A DNA stretch of 64,000 nucleotides from Butyrivibrio sp. CB08 (GCF_003625485.1 NZ_RAIR01000001.1:744001-808000), one strand, 5' to 3'; shown: positions 41,405 through 52,031, counted from the first letter of the stretch. Numbers and translations are program-made. The notes: generated by a model from the letters alone, not told the origin.

Positions 41405-43327
41405 ATGTCAGTACAAGAAAACTATGATGCTTCCAGCATTACAGTCTTAGAGGGTCTTGAAGCGGTAAGAAAGCGCCCTGGAATGTATATTGGAAGTGTC
41501 ACCACCAGAGGTCTTAATCACCTTGTTTACGAGATCGTGGACAATGCTGTGGATGAGCATCTGGCTGGTTTCTGTTCCAGAATCTATGTATGCCTTGAGG
41601 CCGACGGCAGTGCAACTGTCGAGGATAATGGACGAGGCATTCCTGTTGGTATGCACGCTAAGGGCATAACTGCCGAGCGTGTAGTTCTTACCATGCTCCA
41701 TGCAGGCGGTAAATTTGATAATAATGCTTATAAGACCAGCGGAGGACTTCATGGTGTGGGTTCTTCGGTAGTTAATGCGCTCTCAAAGAGAATGAGTGTA
41801 AGAGTCAGAAAAGATGGCTTTATCTACGAGGATGCTTACGAGAGGGGTATTCCTACAGTCAAGCTTGATAAGGGGCTTCTTACTCCTGTTGGAACTACCA
41901 AAGAGACTGGTACAACAATAAATTTCCTTCCTGATGATGAGATCTTTGAAAAGACCAGATTCAGAGAGGATGACATCAAATCAAGACTTCATGAGACAGC
42001 TTATCTTAATCCCAAGCTTACGATCGTCTTCGAGGATAAGAGACCTGGTGTCGAGGAATACATTGAGTTCCGCGAACCAGACGGCATTACAGGCTTTATT
42101 AGAGACATGAATAAGTCAAAAGAAGCTGTATGCGACGTTATCTCTTTTAGCGGCGAGAGCGAAGGAATTGAAATAGAAGCTGCATTCCAGTATGTAAACG
42201 AATTCCATGAAGAAGTTCTGGGATTTTGTAATAACATCTATAATGCTGAGGGTGGTACTCACCTTACAGGCTTTAAGACGATGTTTACCAATGTTATCAA
42301 TCAGTATGCAAGAGAGCTTGGCATCCTTAAGGATAAGGATGTGAACTTTACCGGTACTGATGTAAGAAATGGTATGACAGCGGTTATCTCAATCAAACAC
42401 CCTGATCCAAGATTTGAGGGACAGACCAAGACCAAGCTTGATAACCAGGATGCTGCCAAGATCGTATCCAAGATAACAGGCGAAGAGGTAACAAGGTTCT
42501 TTGACAGAAACCTTGAGACATTGAAGGCGGTAATTGGCTGTGCTGAAAAGGCTGCCAAGATCCGTAAGACAGAGGAAAAAGCCAAGACCAATATGCTTAC
42601 CAAGCAGAAGTATTCCTTTGATTCCAATGGTAAGCTTGCAAACTGCATAAGTAAGGATGCTTCAAAGTGCGAGATCTTTATCGTAGAGGGAGATTCTGCG
42701 GGCGGTAGTGCCAAGATGGCAAGAGACCGCAACTATCAGGCAATCCTTCCTATCAGAGGTAAGATCCTTAACGTTGAGAAGGCCAGCATAGATAAAGTCC
42801 TTGCAAACGCTGAGATCAAGACCATGATAAATGCCTTTGGATGCGGATTTTCAGAAGGCTATGGCAATGACTTTGATATAAATAAGCTTCGCTACGACAA
42901 GATCATTATCATGTCCGATGCGGACGTAGACGGTGAGCATATTGCAACACTGCTTTTGACACTGTTCTACAGATTCATGCCAGAGCTTATTTTCCAGGGA
43001 CATGTTTATCTTGCTATGCCACCTCTTTACAAGGCACTTCCTGCCAAGGGAAAAGAGGAGTACCTCTATGATGATGTAGCTCTTTCCAGATACCGTAAGA
43101 CTCACAAGGGCAACTTCACTCTTCAGAGATACAAGGGTCTTGGAGAAATGGATCCGGAGCAGCTTTGGGAGACAACACTTGACCCTGAGCGCAGACTACT
43201 TAAGCTTGTAGAGATTGAGGATGCCAAGATGGCTTCTCAGATGACAGAGCTCCTTATGGGAGTTGACGTTCCACCAAGAAAAGAATTTATTCATCAGCAT
43301 GCCACAGACGCAGAGCTTGATATTTGA
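41405..43327 (+). CDS. parE: Type II topoisomerase subunit B (ParE/GyrB)
   Basis: ATPase and TOPRIM subunit of a type II topoisomerase. In its 640 residues: GHKL ATPase motifs (EIVDNAVDE, EDNGRGIP, TSGGLHGVG), the transducer domain, TOPRIM EGDSAGGSAKMARDR, and the C-terminal GLGEMDPEQLW with the conserved MDPEQL. ParE and GyrB are hard to tell apart by eye; ILNVEKA is gyrase-like. The partner gene is ParC-like, so topoisomerase IV is favoured, with the main gyrase genes probably near the origin outside the window. Confidence 0.75.
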   Translation: MSVQENYDASSITVLEGLEAVRKRPGMYIGSVTTRGLNHLVYEIVDNAVDEHLAGFCSRIYVCLEADGSATVEDNGRGIPVGMHAKGITAERVVLTMLHAGGKFDNNAYKTSGGLHGVGSSVVNALSKRMSVRVRKDGFIYEDAYERGIPTVKLDKGLLTPVGTTKETGTTINFLPDDEIFEKTRFREDDIKSRLHETAYLNPKLTIVFEDKRPGVEEYIEFREPDGITGFIRDMNKSKEAVCDVISFSGESEGIEIEAAFQYVNEFHEEVLGFCNNIYNAEGGTHLTGFKTMFTNVINQYARELGILKDKDVNFTGTDVRNGMTAVISIKHPDPRFEGQTKTKLDNQDAAKIVSKITGEEVTRFFDRNLETLKAVIGCAEKAAKIRKTEEKAKTNMLTKQKYSFDSNGKLANCISKDASKCEIFIVEGDSAGGSAKMARDRNYQAILPIRGKILNVEKASIDKVLANAEIKTMINAFGCGFSEGYGNDFDINKLRYDKIIIMSDADVDGEHIATLLLTLFYRFMPELIFQGHVYLAMPPLYKALPAKGKEEYLYDDVALSRYRKTHKGNFTLQRYKGLGEMDPEQLWETTLDPERRLLKLVEIEDAKMASQMTELLMGVDVPPRKEFIHQHATDAELDI

Positions 43328-43345
43328 TGATAGGAAACAGTTAAT

Positions 43346-45583
43346 ATGGATGATCGTATTATTAGAACCGAATATTCCGAGGTAATGCAGAAGTCCTTTA
43401 TCGACTATGCCATGAGTGTTATCGTTGCAAGAGCGCTTCCTGATATCAGGGATGGACTTAAACCAGTTCAGCGAAGAACTCTCTATGATATGTATGACCT
43501 CGGGATCAGATATGACAGGCCTTACAGAAAGAGCGCCAGAATAGTTGGTGATACCATGGGTAAATATCATCCCCATGGCGACAGCTCAATCTATGATTGT
43601 CTTGTTGTAATGACTCAGGACTTCAAGAAGATGGTTCCTCTGGTTGATGGCCATGGTAACTTTGGAAATATCGAAGGCGATGGCGCAGCTGCCATGCGTT
43701 ACACTGAGGCTAGACTTTCCAAGCTCACTCAGGAAAACTTTCTTGAGGACCTTGATAAGAATGTTGTAGATTTTGTACCTAACTTTGATGAGACTGAAAG
43801 AGAGCCATCCGTTCTTCCTGTTAAGATACCTAATTTCCTTGTAAACGGATCTGAAGGTATTGCGGTAGGTATGGCTACAAGCACACCTCCTCATAACCTT
43901 GCTGAGGTTATTGACGCGGAGATAGCTTATATTCAGGATGATACTCTTTCTACCAAGGATCTTATGAAATACATCAAAGGACCTGACTTCCCAACAGGTG
44001 GAGTAGTCATCAATAAAAATGAGCTTTTATCCATCTATGAGTCTGGTGTGGGTAAGATCAAGATAAGGGGCAAGGTAGAGGTTGAAAAGGGCAAAAACGG
44101 CCATACAAACCTTGTTATCACTGAGATCCCTTATACCATGATTGGTGCAGGTATTGGTAAGTTCATGGCAGATGTGGCTGAACTTGCTGAAAAGAAAATA
44201 ACCAATGATGTTGTAGATATTTCCAACCAGTCATCCAAGGAAGGCATCAGAATTGTAATCGAGCTTAAAAAGGATGCTGATGTAGAGAACTTTACAAACC
44301 TTCTATACAAGAAGACCAAGCTAGAGGATACCTTTGGTGTCAATATGCTGGCTATTGATAATGGAAGGCCGGAAACTCTTTCTCTTAAAGAGATCATGAG
44401 GGCCTGCGCAGACTTCCAGTTTGAGATAACCACCAGGAAGTATCAGACTCTTTTAAAGAAAGAGCAGGATAAAAAAGAGATTCAGGAAGGTCTTATCAAG
44501 GCATGCAACGTAATTGACCTTGTTATTGAGATCCTCCGCGGCTCTAAAGACCGTCCGATGGCTAAAAACTGCCTGGTAAACGGTGTTACAGATGGAATCA
44601 ACTTTAAGTCAAGAGAGTCCAAGGCAATGGCTGCACAGCTTCTTTTTACAGAAGCACAGGCAGATGCTATTCTTGATATGAGACTGTATAAACTCATTGG
44701 CCTTGAGCTTGACGCTCTTATCAAGGACCATGAGCAGACTGTAGCCAATATCTATAAGTATGAGGATATTTTGGAGAGCCATGAGTCAATGTCCATGGTT
44801 ATCCAGAACGACCTTGTGAGGATCAAAAAAGAGTATCAGAAGGCCCGCAGGACTGAGATAGACAACAGAGAAGATGCTGTCTACGAAGAGAAGCCTGTAG
44901 AAGAGATAGATGTAGCGTTTATCATGGATAAATTTGGCTATGCCAAGACCATTGATGCTTCTACATATGAGAAAAATAAGGAAACAATACAGAACGAGTT
45001 CAGGTTCTCGTTTATCATGAAGAACACTGGTAAAGTATGCTTCTTTACCAATACCGGTAATCTTCATACAGTTAAGGCCATGGATCTTCCTCAGGCCAAG
45101 ATGCGTGACAAGGGTGTTCCTATCGACAATGTCAGCAACTTTGATACTTCAAAAGAGACTATAGTTATGGCTGCAAGTCAGTCAGACCTTAACCTATACA
45201 GGATCCTGTTTACAACCAGGATGTCCATGATGAAGATCGTTGATGGTGGTGAGTTTGATGTTTCAAAGAGAACAGTAGCTGCAACGAAGCTCCTAGACGG
45301 GGATGAAGTTGTAAATGTAGAGATACTTCATACCCAGAAGACTCTTGTTCTTCAGACTAATGACGGATATTTCCTGAGGTTCCTTGTTGAAACAGTACCT
45401 GAAAAGAAGAAGGCTGCTGTGGGCGTAAGAGGTATGAGGCTCTCTACAAAGGACTATATCAGAGATGTTTACTATCTCTCTGACATGGAAGAAAAGAAGA
45501 TAGAACATAACGGCAAAGAACTTAACCTTGGCCACCTTAAGATAACAAGCAGGGATACCAAGGGAACAAAGGTGAGATTATGA
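43346..45583 (+). CDS. parC: Type II topoisomerase subunit A (ParC/GyrA)
   Basis: DNA cleavage subunit. The 745-residue protein has the winged-helix core with [10 protein letters not shown] (quinolone-pocket Ser intact) and the catalytic Tyr in MRYTEARLS. At the place of the first beta-propeller blade it has [13 protein letters not shown] instead of the GyrA box QRRGGRG. With its shorter length (GyrA is usually over 800) this favours topoisomerase IV. It lies 18 bases after the B subunit. Confidence 0.75.
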   Translation: MDDRIIRTEYSEVMQKSFIDYAMSVIVARALPDIRDGLKPVQRRTLYDMYDLGIRYDRPYRKSARIVGDTMGKYHPHGDSSIYDCLVVMTQDFKKMVPLVDGHGNFGNIEGDGAAAMRYTEARLSKLTQENFLEDLDKNVVDFVPNFDETEREPSVLPVKIPNFLVNGSEGIAVGMATSTPPHNLAEVIDAEIAYIQDDTLSTKDLMKYIKGPDFPTGGVVINKNELLSIYESGVGKIKIRGKVEVEKGKNGHTNLVITEIPYTMIGAGIGKFMADVAELAEKKITNDVVDISNQSSKEGIRIVIELKKDADVENFTNLLYKKTKLEDTFGVNMLAIDNGRPETLSLKEIMRACADFQFEITTRKYQTLLKKEQDKKEIQEGLIKACNVIDLVIEILRGSKDRPMAKNCLVNGVTDGINFKSRESKAMAAQLLFTEAQADAILDMRLYKLIGLELDALIKDHEQTVANIYKYEDILESHESMSMVIQNDLVRIKKEYQKARRTEIDNREDAVYEEKPVEEIDVAFIMDKFGYAKTIDASTYEKNKETIQNEFRFSFIMKNTGKVCFFTNTGNLHTVKAMDLPQAKMRDKGVPIDNVSNFDTSKETIVMAASQSDLNLYRILFTTRMSMMKIVDGGEFDVSKRTVAATKLLDGDEVVNVEILHTQKTLVLQTNDGYFLRFLVETVPEKKKAAVGVRGMRLSTKDYIRDVYYLSDMEEKKIEHNGKELNLGHLKITSRDTKGTKVRL

Positions 45584-46137
45584 GAGTAATTGCAGGTTCT
45601 GCAAGAAGACTAAGACTGGTAACTCCAGATGGCAATGATACCAGGCCAACACAGGACAGGATAAAAGAGACTCTTTTTAACATGATCCAGAATCAGGTTC
45701 CGGGAACTGTATTTATCGATCTGTTCGCTGGAAGCGGTGGTATCGGCATCGAGGCTCTTTCAAGAGGAGCTACCAAAGTGATATTTATTGAGAATAATAC
45801 CAATGCCTACAAGTGCATCATGCAAAACTTAAAGACCACTCATTTTGAAGATCAGGCTATGGTGCTTAAACAGGACGTGGTTCTTGGGCTTCGCAGCATC
45901 AAGGAAAAAGAGGCAGATATAATCTTTATCGATCCTCCTTATCACGGAGAGCTTTATGAGAGAACTCTGTCACAGCTTTCTGAGATGAGCTATGTTACTA
46001 AGAACACAATGATCATTGTTGAATCAGCTGAGGATATGGATTTTTCTTTTGCTGAAAACTATGGCTTTGAAGTAAGAAAAGAAAAAGAGTACAAGACCAA
46101 CAAACATGTTTTTCTTTATCGAAAGGCAGGAGATTAA
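45580..46137 (+). CDS. rsmD: 16S rRNA (guanine-N2) methyltransferase RsmD
   Basis: Methylates G966 (E. coli numbering) of 16S r[36 protein letters not shown] (SAM-binding) and the catalytic IDPPYHGELY are the family motifs. Length 185. It overlaps parC by 4 bases and is followed without a gap by coaD, the usual rsmD-coaD pair. Confidence 0.95.
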   Translation: MRVIAGSARRLRLVTPDGNDTRPTQDRIKETLFNMIQNQVPGTVFIDLFAGSGGIGIEALSRGATKVIFIENNTNAYKCIMQNLKTTHFEDQAMVLKQDVVLGLRSIKEKEADIIFIDPPYHGELYERTLSQLSEMSYVTKNTMIIVESAEDMDFSFAENYGFEVRKEKEYKTNKHVFLYRKAGD

Positions 46138-46623
46138 ATGAAAACTGCGATTTATCCAGGTAGCTTTGATCCTGTAACCTTCGGACATCTGGACATCATA
46201 AAGCGCGCATCAAGGATGTTTGACGAGGTTATAGTGGCTGTAATGGTCAATTCAGCCAAAACTACGTTGTTTAGTCTTGATGAACGTGTTAAAATGTTAC
46301 AGGAGTCTGTAAAAGGCTTATCTAATGTGAGAATAGAACATATCAGTGGCCTTCTTATTGATTATTGTAAGGCAGAAGACATCCATATTGTTATCAAGGG
46401 TCTTAGGGCTGTCACTGATTTTGAATATGAGCTTCAGATAGCTCAGGTCAACAAGGAACTTTCTCACAATGAGGTTGATACGCTTTTCCTTACAACGAGT
46501 CTTGAGTATTCATATCTCAGCAGCTCGGTTGTAAAAGAAATAGCACGCTACAATGGGGATGTATCACCTTGTGTGCCTGATTTTGTGGCGGATGAGCTTG
46601 ATAAGAAATACGGATTTAAGTAA
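46138..46623 (+). CDS. coaD: Phosphopantetheine adenylyltransferase
   Basis: Fourth step of coenzyme A synthesis. YPGSFDPVTFGHLDII holds the T/HxGH nucleotidyltransferase motif, and EYSYLSSSVVKEIA is the conserved C-terminal part. 161 residues, standard length. Confidence 0.97.
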   Translation: MKTAIYPGSFDPVTFGHLDIIKRASRMFDEVIVAVMVNSAKTTLFSLDERVKMLQESVKGLSNVRIEHISGLLIDYCKAEDIHIVIKGLRAVTDFEYELQIAQVNKELSHNEVDTLFLTTSLEYSYLSSSVVKEIARYNGDVSPCVPDFVADELDKKYGFK

Positions 46624-46642
46624 ATTCAGGGGGAATTAATAT

Positions 46643-47350
46643 ATGACTAGCAGGATTGAACAGCTGATAGATGAGATTGAGACCTATATAGACAACTGTA
46701 AGCCTCAGCCTCTTTCTCAGACCAAGATCATAGTCAACAAAGAGGAGATCGATGAGCTTTTAAGAGAGCTCAGATCCAAGACACCAGAAGAGATCAAGAG
46801 ATATCAGAAGATAATCAGCAATAAAGAGGCTATCCTCAATGACGCCCGCAAGAAAGCCCAGGAGCTTATTGATGAAGCCACTGTTCACACCAATGAACTT
46901 ATAAACGAGCATGAGATCATGCAGCAGGCTTATGCGCAGGCCAACGAGGTTGTTTCTCAGGCTGCTATGCAGGCCAAGGGAATCCTTGATAATGCAATGC
47001 TCGAAGCCAATGAGATGAAGGCTGCTGCCGTACAGTACACTGACCAGCTTCTTGCAGATGTTGAGAGCATTATCGCTCAGTCAATTGATGTTACAAGCAA
47101 GCACAACGATGAGATCATCGAGTCAGTCAAGCAGCACAGCATCAATATCGTTAAGGATGTAGCCCAGAACAATGACAGTATTCTTTCTGCACTTACACAG
47201 TACAGTGAGATCATCAAGTCAAACAGAGCAGATCTTAAACAGCCTGTTAATACAACGGCTTCAGCTTCAGCAGATGCAGCTGCGCCTTCCAGTATTGGTG
47301 AGCAGTTAGATGCTCAGGAAGAGAACATCAATCTTGACATAATCAACTGA
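46643..47350 (+). CDS. Long coiled-coil protein next to coaD
   Basis: 235 residues, almost entirely predicted coiled coil (about 5-200) with many Glu, Gln, Ala and Ile, then a short Ala/Ser-rich end. It resembles the V-ATPase subunit H/DivIVA-type helical proteins that are often annotated beside coaD in clostridia. No catalytic motif or membrane segment is visible. Function unknown. It has its own strong GGGGGA ribosome site. Confidence 0.8.
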   Translation: MTSRIEQLIDEIETYIDNCKPQPLSQTKIIVNKEEIDELLRELRSKTPEEIKRYQKIISNKEAILNDARKKAQELIDEATVHTNELINEHEIMQQAYAQANEVVSQAAMQAKGILDNAMLEANEMKAAAVQYTDQLLADVESIIAQSIDVTSKHNDEIIESVKQHSINIVKDVAQNNDSILSALTQYSEIIKSNRADLKQPVNTTASASADAAAPSSIGEQLDAQEENINLDIIN

Positions 47351-47363
47351 TCTTTAGATTTAC

Positions 47364-47399
47364 AGCTGCCGCTTTTTGCGACAGCTTTTATCTTTTTAT
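47364..47399 (+). terminator. Terminator before the amidase gene
   Basis: AGCTGCCGC (47364-47372) pairs with GCGACAGCT (47378-47386), with one C-A mismatch and a TTTTT loop, followed by TTTATCTTTTT. Confidence 0.75.
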
Positions 47400-47417
47400 G
47401 AACATCGGAGGTAAGTT

Positions 47418-48497
47418 ATGAAAAAAGCATCAGATTTAGTTAAGAGAGTTTTGACCGGTTTTATTATGGCAGCTTTGTCGATAGCTCTTTTTACTGCTCC
47501 TGCATTTTCAATTAAATCTTATGCAGCACCAAAGAATGTTGTAGTTGTTATTGACCCGGGACACGGCGGAACAGGGGATAGAAACCTTGGAGCCCAGTAC
47601 AATGGTCTTTCAGAAAAAGAGCTGACATTGCAGCTTGCAAACATTCTTAAGGCGGAACTTGAAAAGTACGAAGGAATTACTGTTTATCAGACAAGAACTA
47701 CTGACGTTCTCATGTCCCTTGAAGACAGAGCAGTATTTGCCAAGAATGTGGGCGCGGATTTTGTGTTCAGCATCCATTTCAATGCCTCTGCAGAGCATAT
47801 ATTCTACGGATCTGAAGTATGGACATCAACCTTTGGCTCATTTTATCAGAAGGGTTATAACTTTGGGCAGATCGTCCTTGGAGAATGGGGAGGCCTTGGC
47901 CTTTACCAGAAGGGCGTTAAGACCAAGATCGGATCTTCAGGAAACGATTATTATGGCATTATCAGACAATGTGTTGCAAGAAACACACCTTGTGTAATCT
48001 TAGAGCACGCTTATCTTGACCAGGGCAATGATGTATCTCTTATTAAGACCAGCGACTTTATTAGTAAACTTGCCCAGGCTGATGCCACAGCGATTGCCAA
48101 GTATTACGGTCTTAAGTCATCAAAGACTGGAGCAGACTATTCCGGATATACCTATAAATCAGTAAAAAAGCCATCTGGCAAGCTCTATCAAGATGAATCA
48201 GGCCCCGATAAGTGCGAAGCAAAAGTTCTTACCTATGATACAAATAGCGGAAATGTACTTGTTGAGCTTACAGCTGTTGATAATCAGAGCCCTGTAATCT
48301 ATTTTAGCTACAGCTATGATGGTGGTAAGACTTTCTGCCCTTTACAGATGTGGGACAGAACAAAGCCTACTCAGTCCTTCAATGTTAAAGTGCCTTCAGG
48401 AACTGTTAATCCAAATATTATTGTCAGGGCATACAACAACTATGAAAAAGGTTCTGAGAGTGCTCCAGTAGCGGTAAACGCAGCATTTAATTACTAA
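47418..48497 (+). CDS. Secreted N-acetylmuramoyl-L-alanine amidase
   Basis: Peptidoglycan hydrolase, amidase_3 type. An N-terminal signal peptide (about 1-35, LVKRVLTGFIMAALSIALFT, AYA-like cut) is followed by the catalytic domain. VVVVIDPGHGGTGDRN (about residues 42-57) has the first zinc His, and ILEHAYLDQGND has the late Glu/His. The C-terminal ~110 residues are a Tyr/Gly-rich beta domain, perhaps wall-binding. 359 residues. Confidence 0.9.
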   Translation: MKKASDLVKRVLTGFIMAALSIALFTAPAFSIKSYAAPKNVVVVIDPGHGGTGDRNLGAQYNGLSEKELTLQLANILKAELEKYEGITVYQTRTTDVLMSLEDRAVFAKNVGADFVFSIHFNASAEHIFYGSEVWTSTFGSFYQKGYNFGQIVLGEWGGLGLYQKGVKTKIGSSGNDYYGIIRQCVARNTPCVILEHAYLDQGNDVSLIKTSDFISKLAQADATAIAKYYGLKSSKTGADYSGYTYKSVKKPSGKLYQDESGPDKCEAKVLTYDTNSGNVLVELTAVDNQSPVIYFSYSYDGGKTFCPLQMWDRTKPTQSFNVKVPSGTVNPNIIVRAYNNYEKGSESAPVAVNAAFNY

Positions 48498-48509
48498 TGG
48501 AGTAAATAT

Positions 48510-49238
48510 TTGAGACTAGATAAATTCTTAGGGGAACAGGGAATTGGAACCCGCAAACAGATAAAAGAATATGTAAAAAATGGAAGATGCAAGGTAAACG
48601 GCGAAGTTGTACTTAAAAGCGATGTCCATATTGATGAAAATAAAGATGATATCTCTTTTGACGATGTGCCTCTAAGTTACAGCAGATTCCATTATTTCCT
48701 TTTGAATAAACCAGCTGGCGTAGTTTCTGCTACCACAGATGGCAGAAACACTACAGTTCTTGATCTTCTCGGAGATGATTATGTAAAAGGTCTAAGCCCC
48801 TGTGGAAGGCTTGATATTGATACAGAAGGCCTTCTTCTTATTACTGATGATGGAAACCTCATTCATAAGCTTTTATCACCCAAAAAGCATGTTGATAAGG
48901 TATATGAAGTACATTTGAGAGATTCTCTTTCGGATGCAGATATCACTAAGCTTGAAGAAGGTGTAAATATCGGCGATAAGAAGGATGATGGCTCCATAGA
49001 TTACACTTTGCCTGCAAAAGTAGAGGTTAAGGATGTGGATAACGAAGGAAGACCTGTGATTTTCCTTACGATCCATGAAGGACGTTTTCATCAGGTCAAG
49101 CGAATGCTCGAGGCTGTTGGCAATGAGGTTTTGTTTTTAAGAAGGCTCTCCATGGGACCTTTAAAGCTGGATGAATCTCTTTTGCCAGGTGATTACAGGC
49201 CTCTGACCGATGAAGAGATAAGTATATTAACTAAGTAG
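48510..49238 (+). CDS. RsuA-family pseudouridine synthase
   Basis: 242-residue rRNA pseudouridine synthase. The N-terminal S4 domain (LDKFLGEQGIGTRKQIKEYV) and catalytic GRLDIDTEGLLLITDDGN are clear, as is GRFHQVKRMLEAVGN. It resembles 16S rRNA pseudouridine-516 synthase RsuA. It starts with TTG 48510 after TGGAG. Confidence 0.9.
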   Translation: MRLDKFLGEQGIGTRKQIKEYVKNGRCKVNGEVVLKSDVHIDENKDDISFDDVPLSYSRFHYFLLNKPAGVVSATTDGRNTTVLDLLGDDYVKGLSPCGRLDIDTEGLLLITDDGNLIHKLLSPKKHVDKVYEVHLRDSLSDADITKLEEGVNIGDKKDDGSIDYTLPAKVEVKDVDNEGRPVIFLTIHEGRFHQVKRMLEAVGNEVLFLRRLSMGPLKLDESLLPGDYRPLTDEEISILTK

Positions 49239-49246
49239 GATTATGT

Positions 49247-49906
49247 ATGTTTGATATAAATTTAGACGATTTTGAAGCGGTGATCTTTGATCTTGACGGA
49301 TCACTGGTTGATTCCATGTGGATGTGGAAGGCAATAGATATAGAGTATCTTGGGGGCTTTGGCATAGAGGCTCCAAAAGACCTTCAAAAGGAGATTGGCG
49401 GAAGAAGCTTTGTTGAAACTGCCATCTACTTTAAAGAGAGATTTGGACTTGAGGATTCCATAGAGAAGATCGGTGATGACTGGAACCGAATGGCTTTTGA
49501 TAAGTATACCCACGAGGTTCCTCTTAAGGACGGCGCAGATAAGTTCCTTACAATCTGCGAAGAAAAGGGAATTAAGCTTGGAATAGCATCCAGCAATTCC
49601 ACAGAGCTTATTGAGCAGGTTCTTGCATCCCACGGCATCAGAGATAAATTTAAGAGCATCAAATCTGGCACTGAGGTTTTAAAGGGTAAGCCTGCTCCTG
49701 ATATTTATCTTACTGTTGCAAAAGAGCTTGGGGCTGATCCTTCAAAGTGTCTCGTGTTTGAAGATCTTGTGGATGGTATCATAGCTGGCAAGAATGCAGG
49801 AATGACTGTGGTTGCTGTAAGTGATGACTACTCAAGACACAGCGATGATGAGAAAAAAGAATTATCAGATATGTATATAGAAGATTACTGGGGATTTGTT
49901 TCATGA
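49247..49906 (+). CDS. HAD-superfamily phosphatase, beta-phosphoglucomutase-like
   Basis: 219 residues. HAD motif I is FDLDGSLVDSMWMWK (nucleophile Asp about residue 16). A cap domain follows (about 20-85), then motif II GIASSNS, motif III Lys in LKGKPAPDIYL, and motif IV VFEDLVDGIIAGKNAG. Substrate unknown. It overlaps the next gene by 4 bases. Confidence 0.9.
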   Translation: MFDINLDDFEAVIFDLDGSLVDSMWMWKAIDIEYLGGFGIEAPKDLQKEIGGRSFVETAIYFKERFGLEDSIEKIGDDWNRMAFDKYTHEVPLKDGADKFLTICEEKGIKLGIASSNSTELIEQVLASHGIRDKFKSIKSGTEVLKGKPAPDIYLTVAKELGADPSKCLVFEDLVDGIIAGKNAGMTVVAVSDDYSRHSDDEKKELSDMYIEDYWGFVS

Positions 49907-50505
49907 AGAAGTGTTATAAAGGCGATTTTGGATATATAAAATACAGAAAACAGCTGGGAATCATTCGAACAGGAGCATTTTTACTTGTTGTTCTTGCACT
50001 GTTTGTGACAGGGCTTCTTCTATTTGATTCCAGCAAGAATTATCTAAGTATAATAGCGGCTCTTCTTTGCCTTCCAACAGGCTGGAGCGCAGTTAATCTT
50101 ATTATGTTTTTAAGAGCAAAAGGGTGCAGCGAAAGCTCTTTTGCCAGAATTAAAGAGCATCAGGGAGGACTTCTTGTTCGTTTCGACCACGTCATCACCT
50201 CCTATGACAAGAACTTTAATGTAGCGGCTTCTACTGTACTTGATAAGAACATATGCTGTCTTGTAGAGGATGACTCTTTTGACTTATCAGACCTCGAAAA
50301 GCATATCAGGAAGATGATGGCTCAGAATGGGTACTCAAGCTATAGCATTAAAGCTTTTAGCAAGCTAGATGATTTTTGCACAAGACTTGATCAGCTTGAG
50401 AGGATCAGAAGCGAAAAGAGCATAGACCCTCAGGCAATAGAAGACTCATGGGTTCCTGGAACACAGGAAACAGCAGCATCAGTGCTTCTTTCTATTTCAT
50501 TATAA
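49903..50505 (+). CDS. Membrane protein of unknown function
   Basis: 200 residues with two hydrophobic helices (about 21-43 and 48-68) and a soluble C-terminal half. No known motif recognised. ATG 49903 overlaps the preceding stop (ATGA). Confidence 0.8.
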   Translation: MKKCYKGDFGYIKYRKQLGIIRTGAFLLVVLALFVTGLLLFDSSKNYLSIIAALLCLPTGWSAVNLIMFLRAKGCSESSFARIKEHQGGLLVRFDHVITSYDKNFNVAASTVLDKNICCLVEDDSFDLSDLEKHIRKMMAQNGYSSYSIKAFSKLDDFCTRLDQLERIRSEKSIDPQAIEDSWVPGTQETAASVLLSISL

Positions 50506-50514
50506 GGTAGAGAT

Positions 50515-51480
50515 ATGAGAGAGATTCATATTGGACCAAACGAGGCTGACAAGAGACTGGATAGGTTTCTGACCTCCTATTTCAAGGAAGCTTCCGCAGG
50601 GTTCATATATAAAATGCTTAGAAAAAAGAATATTACACTTAATGGGAAAAAGGCTGATGGAACTGAGAAGCTAAAGAGCGAGGATGTTATCAAGGTCTTT
50701 TTTTCAGATGAGACCTTTGAAAAATTAAAAGGTGACAGTGGTGTCATTATTCCTTCTGGTCGAATTTTTAACCAGTTCGGTCAACTTCCTGTGATATATG
50801 AAGATGAAAATATTGTTCTGGTCAACAAACCCTTTGGTGTTTTATCCCAGAAGGCTGCAGCAACAGATATAAGTCTAAATGAATGGCTTATAGATTATCT
50901 GCTTGAAAAGGGCGAAGTGACAGGGCAGAGCCTTGAAACATACAGGCCATCAATTTGTAACAGGCTTGACCGCAATACCACAGGGCTTGTTATATGCGCC
51001 AAATCCCTTATTGGTGCCCGCAAGATGAACAGCCTGATAAGTGAAAGAGCTGTAGATAAGTTTTACAGAACTATTGTATCCGGAAGGCTTACAGACAGAG
51101 TTACTCTTAAGGGCTATCTAAGTAAGGATGAAAAGGCAAATAAGGTAGATATAAAAAAGACTGATCCAGGTAAAGGATATTCATATATTGAGACGGTTTA
51201 TGAACCTGTAAGTTACCTCTCTGATAAAGACCTGACTGTGCTTGAGGTTAAGCTTGTTACAGGTAAGCCGCACCAGATCAGGGCTCATTTATCCAGCATT
51301 GGCCATCCAATAATAGGTGATGTTAAGTATGGCGGCAAGAAGGTATTTTCATTAAATCATCAACTTCTTCACAGCTACCGCATTGTATTTCCTAAAGACC
51401 TTGAAGCGCCTTTTGATAATATCGCTGGAAAAGAGTTTGTAGCTGAGCTTCCAAAAGAATTTAAGAAAATAACAGGTTAA
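50515..51480 (+). CDS. RluA-family pseudouridine synthase with S4 domain
   Basis: 321 residues. N-terminal S4 domain (EADKRLDRFLTSYFKEAS), catalytic CNRLDRNTTGLVICAK with its Asp, and GKPHQIRAHLSSIGHPIIGD near the end. A 23S rRNA target (RluC/RluD type) is expected. This is the third pseudouridine synthase in the window. Confidence 0.92.
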   Translation: MREIHIGPNEADKRLDRFLTSYFKEASAGFIYKMLRKKNITLNGKKADGTEKLKSEDVIKVFFSDETFEKLKGDSGVIIPSGRIFNQFGQLPVIYEDENIVLVNKPFGVLSQKAAATDISLNEWLIDYLLEKGEVTGQSLETYRPSICNRLDRNTTGLVICAKSLIGARKMNSLISERAVDKFYRTIVSGRLTDRVTLKGYLSKDEKANKVDIKKTDPGKGYSYIETVYEPVSYLSDKDLTVLEVKLVTGKPHQIRAHLSSIGHPIIGDVKYGGKKVFSLNHQLLHSYRIVFPKDLEAPFDNIAGKEFVAELPKEFKKITG

Positions 51481-51486
51481 CGATCT

Positions 51487-52026
51487 ATGCCAACATGGAA
51501 ATCCAGGGGCCTTAGAGGTTCGACCCTAGAAGAACTCATAAACAGAACCAATGAGAGGTATGGTGAGCTTGGACTTGCGCTTATTCAAAAGATTCCGACT
51601 CCCATAACACCCATTAATATTGAAAAAGAAACAAGGCATATAACTCTTGCCTACTTTGATCAAAAGAGTACTGTCGATTACATAGGCGCAGTTCAGGGTA
51701 TCCCTGTTTGTTTTGATGCCAAGGAATGTGCCCAGGAAACCTTTGCTCTTGAGAATATCCATCAGCATCAGGTTGATTTCATGGAGAATTTTGAAAAGCA
51801 GGACGGCGTTGCTTTTTTCCTTATCTATTTCACCGCATTAAATGAGTTTTATTACCTTCCATTTCGTGATCTTAAGGTATTTTGGGACAGAGCAGCGGAT
51901 GGCGGCAGAAAGAGTTTTAGACACGATGAACTTGACGAGAGTTATGTAATAAAACCAAGTCACGACGCAGGTATATTCGTTCCTTATTTAGATACATTAT
52001 CCATTGATCTTGAAAACAGAGAATAA
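51487..52026 (+). CDS. recU: Holliday junction resolvase RecU
   Basis: Structure-specific endonuclease resolving recombination intermediates in Firmicutes. The nuclease core is seen in RGSTLEELINRTNERY, STVDYIGAVQGIPVCFDAKE (catalytic Asp and Glu-x-Lys-like core) and HQVDFMENFEKQDGVAFFLI. Length 179. It starts 6 bases after the RluA gene. Confidence 0.92.
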   Translation: MPTWKSRGLRGSTLEELINRTNERYGELGLALIQKIPTPITPINIEKETRHITLAYFDQKSTVDYIGAVQGIPVCFDAKECAQETFALENIHQHQVDFMENFEKQDGVAFFLIYFTALNEFYYLPFRDLKVFWDRAADGGRKSFRHDELDESYVIKPSHDAGIFVPYLDTLSIDLENRE

Positions 52027-52031
52027 AAAGA

